This document shows, in pieces, positions 44,289-52,957 of a stretch of 63,716 bases of DNA. This stretch comes from Hymenobacter rubripertinctus (GTDB taxonomy: Bacteria; Bacteroidota; Bacteroidia; Cytophagales; Hymenobacteraceae): positions 16,609 to 80,324 of the forward strand of contig NZ_QYCN01000019.1 of assembly GCF_003583925.1 (NCBI RefSeq). Reading direction: 5' to 3'. Position numbers and translations under genes: made by a program. Numbering within the stretch: the stretch's first letter is position 1; each line of letters starts with the position of its first letter. A model generated the notes under the pieces. The model was not told the origin of the DNA and ran no database searches. It worked only from the letters and a program-made list of their open reading frames with translations.

Positions 44289-45788
44289 TCAGATACTGCG
44301 CAGCCGCCGGCCTTCCACGGCGGCAATGGCCCCTACAAAGCCCAGCGTGAGCAGGGCGTGGAAACCGTAGCGGCCCCAGCCCGGCCCAACGGGCGCGTAC
44401 CAGCTCAGGCCCACCACGCCCACGGCCAGCGTCAGCCAGAGCAGCAGCCGGGCCATCGGGTAGGGCACCGGGAAGTGCTTTTCGCCCAGCCACCAGCACA
44501 AAGCGGCCATCATGGAGTAGCAGGCCAGTGTAGCCAGGGCCGAGCCCATGTAGCCCAGCACCGGAATCAGCAGGAAGTTGAGGGCAATGGTGAGCACCGC
44601 GCCCGCGAAGCCCAGGTAGGTGCCGTAGTAGGTTTTGTCGGTGAGCTTGAACCACACCGACAGGTTCCAGTACACGCCCAGAAACAGGTTGGCCAGCAGC
44701 AGCACCGGCACTACGGCCAGGCCTTGCAAGTATTCATCGCCGTGCAGAAACAGGCGGGCCACCAGATCCAGGTTTACGCTCACACCCACAAACAGCATGG
44801 CGCAGCTCAGGGTAAACCACTTCAGAATCAGGGCAAACGTGCGGGGCGAGTTCTTGTCGGTGCCCTGAGCGAAGAAAAACGGCTCGGCGGCGTACTTGAA
44901 GGCCTGAATCACGAGGCTCATCAGGATGCTGAGCTTGTAGCAGGCCCCGTACACGCCCACGGCAGCCAGGCTGCTCTGGCCCGGGTAGAAGCCCTGGGGC
45001 AGCCAGCGGGGCAGCAGAATCCGGTCGAGGGTTTCATTTACCATGCCGGCCAGCCCCATAAACATAATCGGGTAGGCATACTTGAGCAAGGGCCGCAGCG
45101 GCTCCAGACTCAGCCGGAACCGGAAATCGAGCAGTTCCCGGCCCAGCAGCAGTAGCGTAAAGGCGCTGGCTGCCAGGTTGGCCAGAAACACGTAGCCCAC
45201 GCCCATCGTCGGGTCGTACACGGCCCGCACCAGCGGGGCGAGGCCGGGCAGGTAGTCGCCGGCCAGCACATCGGGGCAGAAGACGATGAAAAACAGGTTC
45301 AGGCCCACATTGAGCCCGATGTTGGCCAGCCGGATGGCAGCAAATTTACGGGCCTTGTTTTCGAGCCGGAGCCGGGCAAACGGAATGGCCGCCAGCGCAT
45401 CGAGGCCCAGAATAACGGCAATCCAGAGGGCGTAGCGCTCATTGCCCGGCGGCAGCTCCAGCAGCCGCGTCAGGGGCTGGGCCAGCAGCATCAGGCCCAG
45501 CGTCAGCCCCCCGGTCGTGAGCAGCAGCAGCGTCATCACCCGGTCGTAGAGCTCCTGCCGGTCGGTGCCGGGGCGGTTGGCGAAGCGAAAAAACGTGGTT
45601 TCCATCCCGTAGGTGAACACCACGTTCAAAAACGACACGTAGGCAAACAACCCCGTAACAATGCCGTACTGCGCCGCCGCAAACCGACCGGTGTACACGG
45701 GCACGAGCAGGAAGTTGACCACCCGGCCCACAATGCTGCTCACCCCGTAAATTGCCGTCTGCGAGGCCAGCTTTTTCGCTACGCTCAT
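44289..45788 (-). CDS. polysaccharide biosynthesis / lipid-linked glycan flippase family protein
   Basis: A 499-aa integral membrane protein with about 14 hydrophobic segments. The N-terminus (KKLASQTAIYGVSSIVGRVVNFLLVPVYTGRF) and the second half (AYPIMFMGLAGMVNETLDRILLPR) are typical of the Wzx/MOP polysaccharide flippases. It is longer than the flippase-like protein at 7981 and not closely similar by eye. In this block (flippase, dut, nucleotidyltransferase, TPR, DUF4292, EnvC-like) gene order seems conserved among Bacteroidota, as far as I recall. Confidence 0.83.
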   Translation of the reverse strand: MSVAKKLASQTAIYGVSSIVGRVVNFLLVPVYTGRFAAAQYGIVTGLFAYVSFLNVVFTYGMETTFFRFANRPGTDRQELYDRVMTLLLLTTGGLTLGLMLLAQPLTRLLELPPGNERYALWIAVILGLDALAAIPFARLRLENKARKFAAIRLANIGLNVGLNLFFIVFCPDVLAGDYLPGLAPLVRAVYDPTMGVGYVFLANLAASAFTLLLLGRELLDFRFRLSLEPLRPLLKYAYPIMFMGLAGMVNETLDRILLPRWLPQGFYPGQSSLAAVGVYGACYKLSILMSLVIQAFKYAAEPFFFAQGTDKNSPRTFALILKWFTLSCAMLFVGVSVNLDLVARLFLHGDEYLQGLAVVPVLLLANLFLGVYWNLSVWFKLTDKTYYGTYLGFAGAVLTIALNFLLIPVLGYMGSALATLACYSMMAALCWWLGEKHFPVPYPMARLLLWLTLAVGVVGLSWYAPVGPGWGRYGFHALLTLGFVGAIAAVEGRRLRSI

Positions 45789-45796
45789 CTTAATTC

Positions 45797-45917
45797 AATT
45801 AAGAATTAAGAATTAGGAAGTAGGAAGTAAGAAAGGCAGTCCTGCTCTGGTATCACCTAAGTGAAGATGAAACGAGGCAGCTGAAAATTCTTAATTCTTA
45901 ATTCTTAATTCTTAATT
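45797..45917. repeat. heptamer inverted arrays filling the crotonase - flippase gap
   Basis: Left arm 45797-45815 has AATTAAG twice plus AATTA, decaying into AATTAGG, AAGTAGG, AAGTAAG in the same register. Right arm 45886-45917 has four AATTCTT plus AATT and contains the stop codon of the crotonase gene. Nineteen bp pair exactly. Confidence 0.9.
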
Positions 45918-46700
45918 GCCTGTAAAGGCCGCCGGGCGCTTCTCCAAAAACGCGGCGGTGCCTTCGCGGAAGTCCTCGGAGCCGAAGCAGCGGGCAAACC
46001 CGTTGGCTTCCGTCTGGTAGCCCTGGCGCTGCTGGTCGTAGTAGGCATTCACGCAGTCGAGGCAGAGGCCCAGGGCCAGGGGGGCTTTGGTAAGGATGCG
46101 CAGCAGCAGCGCCCGCGTGAAGCTGAGCAGCTCGGCCTGGGGCACCACGTGGTTCACCAGGCCCAGGCGCAGGGCTTCGTCGGCCTTCACCATGTCGGCC
46201 GTGAGCAGCAGCTCGATGGCTTTGCCCTTGCCCACGAGCTGGGCCAGGCGCTGGGTACCGCCGTAGCCCGGAATCAGGCCCAGGTTCACTTCGGGCTGGC
46301 CGAAGCGGGCGTTTTCGGCGGCCACGCGCAGGTGGCAGGCCATGGCCAGCTCGCAGCCGCCGCCCAAGGCAAACCCGTTCACGGCCGCAATAATGGGTTT
46401 GGAGCTCTCCTCGATGGAGCAGAATGCCTCCTGCCCGCGCTCCGAAGCCCGGCGGGCCGAAATTTCGTCCAGCTGGGTCAGCTCGGCAATATCGGCCCCG
46501 GCCACGAAGGCCTTGGCCCCGCTGCCCGTCAGGATAACGCCGCGCACCTGCGGATCGTCCTGGGCGCGCTGGATGGCCGTGCGGATGTCCTCGATGGTCG
46601 CCGCGTTCAGGGCATTGAGCTTGTCGGGACGGTTGAGGGTAATGGTCAGGATGCCGGTTTCGGCTTCCAGCTCATACAATAGGGTGGCGAAAGTAGTCAT
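45912..46700 (-). CDS. enoyl-CoA hydratase/isomerase (crotonase) family protein
   Basis: A 262-aa enzyme that hydrates 2-enoyl-CoA. The oxyanion-hole strand is KAFVAGADIAEL, and both catalytic glutamates are present: Glu117 in GFALGGGCELAMAC and Glu137 in GQPEVNLGLIPGYGGTQRL, so hydratase activity is expected rather than another crotonase chemistry. The stop codon lies within a heptamer array. A -7 box is found 26 bp upstream of the start. No other fatty-acid or amino-acid degradation gene is adjacent. Confidence 0.92.
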   Translation of the reverse strand: MTTFATLLYELEAETGILTITLNRPDKLNALNAATIEDIRTAIQRAQDDPQVRGVILTGSGAKAFVAGADIAELTQLDEISARRASERGQEAFCSIEESSKPIIAAVNGFALGGGCELAMACHLRVAAENARFGQPEVNLGLIPGYGGTQRLAQLVGKGKAIELLLTADMVKADEALRLGLVNHVVPQAELLSFTRALLLRILTKAPLALGLCLDCVNAYYDQQRQGYQTEANGFARCFGSEDFREGTAAFLEKRPAAFTGN

Positions 46701-46725
46701 GGCGGAAGATGGGTGGGAACGGTGG

Positions 46726-46733
46726 CAAAGATA
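46726..46733 (-). promoter_or_regulatory. -7 box for the crotonase gene
   Basis: Minus-strand TATCTTTG, 25 bp before the start codon. Confidence 0.5.
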
Positions 46734-46903
46734 GAACGAATTGCCACCGGGGCCACCGGCCGCTGAACTCGCCGCCGGCTCAGTTGGCGGCGTATCCGGC
46801 CCGGTTGGGCGAAAGAGTAGCCGCCAACCGGCCGCTTGTGCGTAATTTCACCTCTCCCACTCCGACCCCCTAGGACCAGACTAGCGCCAGATTGGGAAAT
46901 GTA

Positions 46904-46911
46904 TATATTTG
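46904..46911 (+). promoter_or_regulatory. -7 box for mscL
   Basis: TATATTTG, 43 bp before the ATG. No -33 TTG at the usual spacing. Confidence 0.5.
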
Positions 46912-46954
46912 CCGCTTCTCTCCCTTGTCCTTCACCCTCAATTACTTCCAGCTT

Positions 46955-47380
46955 ATGGGCTTTGTTTCCGAATTCAAGGAGTTCATCTCAAAAGGCAACG
47001 TGCTCGATCTGGCCGTCGGCGTTATCATCGGCGGAGCGTTCAACGGCATCGTCAAGTCGCTGACCGACGACATCCTGATGCCCATCCTGACGCTGCTCAC
47101 CGGCGGGCTGGACTTCAAGCAGTGGTACCTGGCGCTGGACGGGAAAACCTATGCCTCGCTGGAAGCGGCCAAAGAAGCCAAGGCTGCAACCATCAACTAC
47201 GGACAGTTTCTGAACGCCATCATCACGTTCCTGCTCATGGCCTTCGCCATTTTCTGGATTGTGAAGCTGGCCAACCGCTTCAAGAAGCCGCAGGTGGTGG
47301 TAGCCGTACCCGACCCTGCCCCGACGCGGGAGGAAATGCTGCTGACCGAAATCCGGGACGCGCTGCGCACCCGGGGTTAG
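46955..47380 (+). CDS. mscL: large-conductance mechanosensitive channel MscL
   Basis: A 141-aa inner-membrane channel that opens under membrane tension and releases solutes after osmotic downshock. MGFVSEFKEFISKGNVLDLAVGVIIGGAFNGIVKSL is the S1 and first transmembrane helix with the Gly/Ala packing face; the second helix is FLNAIITFLLMAFAIFWIVKLANR; the C-terminal bundle is EEMLLTEIRDALRTR. The periplasmic loop is slightly longer than in E. coli (DGKTYASLEAAKEAKAATINYG). A strong terminator follows. Confidence 0.96.
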   Translation: MGFVSEFKEFISKGNVLDLAVGVIIGGAFNGIVKSLTDDILMPILTLLTGGLDFKQWYLALDGKTYASLEAAKEAKAATINYGQFLNAIITFLLMAFAIFWIVKLANRFKKPQVVVAVPDPAPTREEMLLTEIRDALRTRG

Positions 47381-47399
47381 CGCTATTATGTGGTAATTT

Positions 47400-47445
47400 C
47401 GACCGGCCCGGGTTCAGCACGCTGAGCCCGGGCCGGTCTGTTTTA
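47400..47445 (+). terminator. intrinsic terminator after mscL
   Basis: GACCGGCCCGGG pairs with CCCGGGCCGGTC and is followed by TGTTTT. Confidence 0.85.
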
Positions 47446-47466
47446 CAATCTGATGCTCCGCTCCCC

Positions 47467-48465
47467 ATGTTGCTTGCCGCTGCCCGTGCTCTGAGAAACT
47501 CGTTCCTGTTTGTGCTGGTGCTGCTGGCCGGCCCGGTACTGGCCCAAACCACCCCCAACCGTGCCCCGATGCCGCTGCCCACCTTCAAACTGTCGGCGGC
47601 CGTGGATACCGTGCAGGGCTGGCAACGGGGCGGGGCCGGGACGCTCAACTTCAGCCAGGTGGGCCTCTACAATTGGGCTCCCGGCGGCCAAAGCTCCCTC
47701 TCCCTGCTGGCTACCGGCAATACGTATATGCACTACCGGGGGCCGGAGCACACCTTCGACCTGGCCGCCAACCTGGTGTACGGGGTGCTGAAGGCGGGCA
47801 AAGGCCGGCTGCGCAAGAACGATGACCGCCTGGAGCTGAACGGCCGCTACGCCCGCCAGTTCACCCAAACGCTGTCGTACGCGGCCCAGCTCAACCTCAA
47901 AACCCAGCTCACGCCCACTACCTCCCTGGAGAACCCCGATTCGCTGCTGTCCCGCTTTTTCGCGCCGGCCTACCTGCTGGCCTCGTTGGGCGTAGAGTAC
48001 CGGCCCAACACCGATTTTTCCCTGCTGCTCTCGCCCGCCACCGGAAAGTTTACCGTCGTCGCCGACCAGGGGCTGGCCGATGCGGGGGCATTTGGGGTGC
48101 GCCCGGCCCGCCTGGCGGCCGACGGCCGCCCGCTACCCGGGACCGGACAACAGCTACGGGCCGAAATCGGGGCCTACCTCAACGCCCGCTACCGGCACAC
48201 GCTGGCCACCAACATCACCTACACCACCAAGCTGGAGCTATTCAGCAACTACTTTCACAATCCCCAGAATATCGACGTGAACTGGGAGAACCTGGTCGAC
48301 TTCAAAGTGAACAAGTTCTTCAGTGCCAGCGTTACCACCCTATTGGTTTACGATGACGACGTGCTCGTTCCCGTCGACCGCAATAACGATGGCATTTCCG
48401 ACGGCCGCGGCCGCCGGATTCAGTTCAAGGAAACGCTGGGTATCGGCCTGAATTACAAGTTTTAA
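47467..48465 (+). CDS. exported DUF3078 protein
   Basis: A 332-aa protein. Signal peptide ...FVLVLLAGPVLA before QTTP. The rest is a series of beta-strands with alternating aromatic residues and ends in LGIGLNYKF with a terminal Phe, which suggests an outer-membrane beta-barrel. DUF3078 marks include GWQRGGAGTLNFSQVGLYNWAPGGQSSLSLLA and KFTVVADQGLADAGAFGV. Function unknown; related Bacteroidota genes are described only as DUF3078. ATG at 47467 is preferred because it gives the signal peptide. Confidence 0.87.
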   Translation: MLLAAARALRNSFLFVLVLLAGPVLAQTTPNRAPMPLPTFKLSAAVDTVQGWQRGGAGTLNFSQVGLYNWAPGGQSSLSLLATGNTYMHYRGPEHTFDLAANLVYGVLKAGKGRLRKNDDRLELNGRYARQFTQTLSYAAQLNLKTQLTPTTSLENPDSLLSRFFAPAYLLASLGVEYRPNTDFSLLLSPATGKFTVVADQGLADAGAFGVRPARLAADGRPLPGTGQQLRAEIGAYLNARYRHTLATNITYTTKLELFSNYFHNPQNIDVNWENLVDFKVNKFFSASVTTLLVYDDDVLVPVDRNNDGISDGRGRRIQFKETLGIGLNYKF

Positions 48466-48554
48466 TCCCGGCCGAACTAACTTTGCTGACCACTAGTTGG
48501 ATTGCTGCCTGTTGCCGTACCCGTACTTTGCTCGCTGATTAGTCATTTAATCGT

Positions 48555-49010
48555 ATGAAGAAATTGTTTGCTGTTCTGGTAGTTGTGGCAGCCGGCTTGT
48601 GGGTGGCCCCGGAAGGGCGGGCTCAAAGTCCCGTGCTGGATGGGCGGCCCGATGCGCTGACGCAGCCCCGCTCGCGGCCGGAAAGCCCCCGCAAGAAGCG
48701 CAAGGCGTCGGACACCGATATTGCCCGCATGCAGCAGCGTATGAGCATGAATGCCGGGGAGGTAAAGCGCGACCAGCAGATGGAAATCCTGGAAGCCCGC
48801 TCCGGCACGGCCAACACCAGTTTCGGGCGGGCTTCCGGCCCGGCCCGGCAATACGAGAAGGGTGATGGCGGGTTCGCGGTTCGCAAGTTCAAAGACAACC
48901 GGATCGGTACTGCCCGCCAGAAGCGGGGCCAGACGCGTCCGGCCGGTTTCATCGACCCCAAGGGCAAGCCGCTCAGCCACAAGAAGAAAAAGCATTTTCT
49001 GTTTTTCTGA
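48555..49010 (+). CDS. small basic exported protein of unknown function
   Basis: A 151-aa protein. MKKLFAVLVVVAAGLWVAPEGRA is a signal peptide cut before QSPVLDG. The mature 128 residues are rich in Lys, Arg and Gly, with a run SPRKKRKASDTDIARMQQRMSMNAGEV and a C-terminal KKKKHFLFF. No family recognised. The basic mature part may bind nucleic acid or an acidic polymer, which is speculation. Single gene with its own terminator. Confidence 0.7.
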   Translation: MKKLFAVLVVVAAGLWVAPEGRAQSPVLDGRPDALTQPRSRPESPRKKRKASDTDIARMQQRMSMNAGEVKRDQQMEILEARSGTANTSFGRASGPARQYEKGDGGFAVRKFKDNRIGTARQKRGQTRPAGFIDPKGKPLSHKKKKHFLFF

Positions 49011-49104
49011 GTTGTGCGGGGTTGCGCGCTGCTTGCGTGGCTACTTTCCCTCTCCGCTTCGGGTTCCCTGGCAGGCCGTTGATCTGCTGAACAGTACCCG
49101 TATA

Positions 49105-49138
49105 AAAAGCCCCGAAGCAAAGCTTCGGGGCTTTTCGT
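49105..49138 (+). terminator. intrinsic terminator after the small basic protein gene
   Basis: AAAAGCCCCGAAGC pairs perfectly with GCTTCGGGGCTTTT around three A, 14 bp of stem. Confidence 0.9.
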
Positions 49139-49199
49139 TTCTCCGGCTGCTACGAGGCCACCGTTCGTCCTCGGGAGCCGAAGAAAGTAATCGGGCAAA

Positions 49200-49451
49200 T
49201 CAATGCCGGGGTCGCAGGAGCAAGGAACGGACCCCGCGCGGCGTCCCGTTCACGCCCGTTTCCGATGGGTCCAAGTGCAGCGTGTCCGGACGTAGCGTAT
49301 CCTGGGGGCCTGAACTGTAGCCGGGCAAGCGTGGCCGGTGCTGCCCGAGAATGGGCGCGCGGCGGCCATAATCGGCCACGTGCGTGCACCCACCCAGGGC
49401 CCCCAATAACAAGCCTATCCCGAACCGATGGCCCCAACTCGTCATAAGCAC
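49200..49451 (-). CDS. possible small lipoprotein
   Basis: An 83-aa frame starting MLMTSWGHRFGIGLLLGALGGC, which reads as a lipoprotein signal with Cys22, followed by a Pro/Arg-rich, polar 61-residue part (PILGQHRPRLPGYSSG). No family recognised. Support is limited to the convincing lipobox, since overlapping frames are open too. Codon choice is normal for the window. Confidence 0.45.
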   Translation of the reverse strand: MLMTSWGHRFGIGLLLGALGGCTHVADYGRRAPILGQHRPRLPGYSSGPQDTLRPDTLHLDPSETGVNGTPRGVRSLLLRPRH

Positions 49452-49720
49452 ATACTAAAAGGCAAGCGTTTCAATTACGAGGTGATGATGAGCAATGAAG
49501 GGGCATCATAACAGCCAAGGCAAATTGCTGGCTGACAAATAGTCATTGCCAGTTCCGCACCCGCCCGCTCCCGGCCTTTGGGTGCCGGCCCGTGCCGGCT
49601 AAGCTGGGGTGGTCAGTGGCCGCGCCCACAAATCCGCCGCCCTCGGGAGGCGGAGAATAGTTAAATATAATAAACTATGAATACTTGACCGCCGAATACT
49701 TTCCGCGCGCATCGAAGGGC
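49452..49720. other. intergenic region before the infB terminator
   Basis: With the terminator this leaves about 340 bp without a gene. TCCGCC/GGCGGA form a short hairpin near 49633-49654, followed by an AT-rich stretch 49660-49685. No RNA gene is recognised. Confidence 0.4.
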
Positions 49721-49763
49721 CAAAAAAACGCGGGTTGCTGCCTGGAAAGGCTGCAACCCGCGT
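49721..49763 (-). terminator. intrinsic terminator of the rimP-nusA-infB operon
   Basis: ACGCGGGTTGC pairs with GCAACCCGCGT; on the minus strand seven T follow. It lies 29 bp after the infB stop. Confidence 0.88.
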
Positions 49764-49791
49764 CAAAACTAATTCTGAGGAAACAACCGCC

Positions 49792-52700
49792 TTACAGCGT
49801 CCGCTTGATTTCCTGCTCTTCAAAGCCTTCGATGTTGTCGCCCTCCTGGAGGTCGTCGAAGTTCTTGAGGGAAATACCGCATTCGTAGCCCTGGCGCACC
49901 TCCGACACATCGTCTTTGTAGCGCTTGAGGTCCTTGATTTCGCCCGAGTACACCACAATACCGTTGCGCACGAGGCGGACTTTGGTCTTGCGGGTGAACG
50001 TACCGTCCGTTACCATACAGCCGGCAATGGTGCCCACCTTGGTAATGTTGAATACCTGCCGTACCTCGGCGTTGGCTACCACTACTTCCTTCACCGTTGG
50101 GGCCAGCATACCTTCCATGGCATCCTTCACCTCATTGATAGCGTTGTAGATAATCGAGTAGAGGCGGATATCGATCTGCTCCTGCTCGGCCAGCTTGCGG
50201 GCACTGATAGAAGGCCGCACCTGGAAGCCGATAATGATGGCATCGGAGGCCGAAGCCAGCAACACGTCGGATTCCGAAATGGCACCCACCCCTTTGCTGA
50301 GGATGTTGACGGCAATTTCCGGCGTGCTCAACTTGAGCAGGGAGTCGGCCAAAGCTTCCACCGAGCCGTCCACGTCGCCTTTTACAATCACGTTCAGCTC
50401 CTTGAACGAGCCGATAGCCAGACGGCGACCAATCTCGTCGAGGGTGATGTGCTTCTTAGTGCGCATGCTCTGCTCGCGGGCCAGCTGCTGACGCTGGGTG
50501 GCCAGTTCGCGGGCTTCGCGCTCCGTCTCCATCACCTGGATTTTGTCGCCGGCCTGGGGGGCGCCCGTCAGACCAAGAACCTGCACCGGCGTGGCCGGAC
50601 CGGCTTTCTTCATCTTCTTGCCGCGATGGTCCGTCATGGCCTTCACGCGGCCGAAGTGCGGACCTGCCAGCACAATGTCGCCGACTTCCATGGTACCCGT
50701 TTGCACCAGGATAGTGGTTACGTAACCCCGGCCCTTGTCGAGGGAGGCTTCGATCACCGTACCCACGGCTTTGCGGTCGGGGTTGGCCTTCAGTTCCAGA
50801 ATTTCGGCTTCGAGCAGGACTTTCTCCAGCAGGTCGTCGATGCCGGTACCGGTTTTGGCCGATACTTCCTGGCTCTGGTACTTGCCGCCCCATTCCTCTA
50901 CCAGCACGTTGATCACCGACAGTTCCTCGCGGACCTTGTCGGCATTAGCGCCGGGCTTGTCAATCTTGTTGAGGGCAATTACGATGGGCACCCCCGCCGC
51001 TTGCGCGTGGTTGATGGCTTCCTTCGTCTGAGGCATGACCGAGTCGTCGGCTGCCACCACGATGATGGCAATGTCGGTGACCTTGGCACCCCGGGCCCGC
51101 ATGGCGGTAAAGGCTTCGTGACCCGGTGTATCGAGGAAGGTAACGCGCTTGCCCGATTTGGTCATTACGTCGTAGGCCCCGATGTGCTGGGTGATACCAC
51201 CGGCTTCGCCTTTGGCGACCGTCGCGCTGCGGATGTAGTCGAGCAGCGACGTTTTGCCGTGGTCGACGTGGCCCATGATGGTCACGATAGGTGCCCGCGG
51301 TTGCAGGTCCTCTTCGTTATCCTCAATTTCGACTACCGTATCCTCTTCCTCCGCCGTCAGGAACTCCACGTCGTAGCCGAATTCATCGGCAATAACGGTG
51401 ATGGCTTCCGCGTCGAGGCGCTGGTTGATGGACACGAACATGCCCATGTTCAGGCAGACCTTGATAATCTCGTTCACCGACACGTCCATGAGCGAAGCCA
51501 GGTCGTTGGCCGAGATGAACTCGGTTACCTTCAGCGTCTTGGCGTCCAGCTCGTTCTGGGCACGCATCGCCTCGCGGTCTTCGGCGGCGTTGCTGCGCTT
51601 GTCGCGCCGGTACTTGGCGCGGTTCTGCGACTGACCGCGGCCCCCGCTGAGCTTGGCCAGCGTGGCCTTGATCTGCTCCTGAATCTGCTTGTCGTTCTGC
51701 TCTGGCGTGAGCGGTACGGCGGGCTGACGGGGGGCATTGCCCCCGGCGCGGTTACCACCGCCCGGCCCGCGACCAGGTCCGCCGGGGCCACCCGGACCCC
51801 GACCCCCGCCCTGCTGACCGGGACCGCCCGTGCGGGGGGCGCTGGTCTGCTGGCCGGGGCCGTTCATAGGAATGCGCTGGCGCTTCTTCTTATCAGGGCT
51901 GAGGCCGCTCTTGCGAACGTCGGACGACGCCACGGGACGAGCACCCCGGCCACCACGCCGCGAAGAATCAACGGGCAGCTCAATCTTGCCAAGGACCGTG
52001 AGGCCTTTCAGCTGATCGGCTTTGGCTACGATGGTCGTATCGTCGGCTGGTGCCTCGGGAGTTGCGGCGGGCGGAGCAGCCTCCGGAGAGGCGGCTTTTG
52101 GCGCTTCGGCTGGTTTCGCCGGCGCGACCGGTTGGGCCGCAGGCGTTGCTTTGGCCTCTGGTGCTTTTGCCGGCGGGGCCTGGGCTTCGGGAGCCTTTGC
52201 CTCTGGCGCTTTAACCTCCGGGGCCTTAGCTTCAGGAGCTGACACCGGCTCGGCGGCTACAGGAGTGGCGGGCTTTTCCCGGGGTGGGACAGGCGCCGCT
52301 GCTACCGGAGCCGCTTTGGGGGCCACGGGCTCCGCTGCTTTAGGGGCAGCGGCGGGCTTGGGCGGCACCGGCCGACCTTTGGCGTCGAGCTCGATTTTGC
52401 CCAACACCTTCAGCCCGGGAACCCGGGGGGCTTCTGCCGGAGCAGGAGTTGGGGCGGGAGCGGGCGCAGGAGCCGGGGCGGGAGTTGGTTTAGGGGCTTC
52501 GGCCACTGGGGCAGGAGCAGGCGGCGGGGCGGGGGCAGCAACGGGAGCCGGGACCGGTTTGGCCGCGGCCGCCTCGGCCGCACGGGCCTGGGCCGCCGCT
52601 GTTTCCAGCTCGCCTTGTCGTTTAGCCTGACTTACTTTGTCGGCCTCCATCTTATCCTGGGCCGACGAAGCAAACGCTTTGCTGAGCAGGGCTACCTGCT

Positions 52701-52833
52701 CGGCCGTTAGCTTGGTCGTCGGCTTGTTTTCAATGGAATGTCCTTTTTCCGTCAGATAATCCACAATTGTGGACAAGCCAACGTTCAGGTCTTTGGCTGC
52801 CTGGTTCAGCCGTTTGGTTGCTGCTTCCGCCAT
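49792..52833 (-). CDS. infB: translation initiation factor IF-2
   Basis: A 1013-aa GTPase that places initiator fMet-tRNA on the 30S subunit and promotes subunit joining. The N-terminal IF2_N region ([27 protein letters not shown]) is followed by a very long Ala/Pro/Glu-rich linker of about 230 residues, then Gly/Arg-rich text. A second IF2_N-type segment precedes the G domain, with [19 protein letters not shown] near residue 516, DTPGHEAF, and NKIDKPGA. Domains II-IV follow to [12 protein letters not shown] at 52833 ([10 protein letters not shown]) is preferred over 52869. Last gene of the operon; a -7 box suggests an extra internal promoter. Confidence 0.97.
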   Translation of the reverse strand: MAEAATKRLNQAAKDLNVGLSTIVDYLTEKGHSIENKPTTKLTAEQVALLSKAFASSAQDKMEADKVSQAKRQGELETAAAQARAAEAAAAKPVPAPVAAPAPPPAPAPVAEAPKPTPAPAPAPAPAPTPAPAEAPRVPGLKVLGKIELDAKGRPVPPKPAAAPKAAEPVAPKAAPVAAAPVPPREKPATPVAAEPVSAPEAKAPEVKAPEAKAPEAQAPPAKAPEAKATPAAQPVAPAKPAEAPKAASPEAAPPAATPEAPADDTTIVAKADQLKGLTVLGKIELPVDSSRRGGRGARPVASSDVRKSGLSPDKKKRQRIPMNGPGQQTSAPRTGGPGQQGGGRGPGGPGGPGRGPGGGNRAGGNAPRQPAVPLTPEQNDKQIQEQIKATLAKLSGGRGQSQNRAKYRRDKRSNAAEDREAMRAQNELDAKTLKVTEFISANDLASLMDVSVNEIIKVCLNMGMFVSINQRLDAEAITVIADEFGYDVEFLTAEEEDTVVEIEDNEEDLQPRAPIVTIMGHVDHGKTSLLDYIRSATVAKGEAGGITQHIGAYDVMTKSGKRVTFLDTPGHEAFTAMRARGAKVTDIAIIVVAADDSVMPQTKEAINHAQAAGVPIVIALNKIDKPGANADKVREELSVINVLVEEWGGKYQSQEVSAKTGTGIDDLLEKVLLEAEILELKANPDRKAVGTVIEASLDKGRGYVTTILVQTGTMEVGDIVLAGPHFGRVKAMTDHRGKKMKKAGPATPVQVLGLTGAPQAGDKIQVMETEREARELATQRQQLAREQSMRTKKHITLDEIGRRLAIGSFKELNVIVKGDVDGSVEALADSLLKLSTPEIAVNILSKGVGAISESDVLLASASDAIIIGFQVRPSISARKLAEQEQIDIRLYSIIYNAINEVKDAMEGMLAPTVKEVVVANAEVRQVFNITKVGTIAGCMVTDGTFTRKTKVRLVRNGIVVYSGEIKDLKRYKDDVSEVRQGYECGISLKNFDDLQEGDNIEGFEEQEIKRTL

Positions 52834-52866
52834 TCTATGCTCGCGAACGATACTCTTATTCAGTTG

Positions 52867-52874
52867 CAAAGGTA
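52867..52874 (-). promoter_or_regulatory. -7 box for an internal infB promoter
   Basis: Minus-strand TACCTTTG, 34 bp before the infB start, in the 124-bp gap after nusA. No -33 TTG at 19 bp. Confidence 0.45.
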
Positions 52875-52957
52875 CTACATTAAATCTTGCCGGGCGACGT
52901 TGAAATCAAGCCGTCCGGCCTAATTTTAACGTCCTTGCCGTACCGGCCGCCGCGCAC

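Noticed and set aside
49735..52242. 835-codon plus-strand frame over infB
   Set aside because: Antisense shadow; the minus strand encodes a complete IF-2 with all GTPase motifs.
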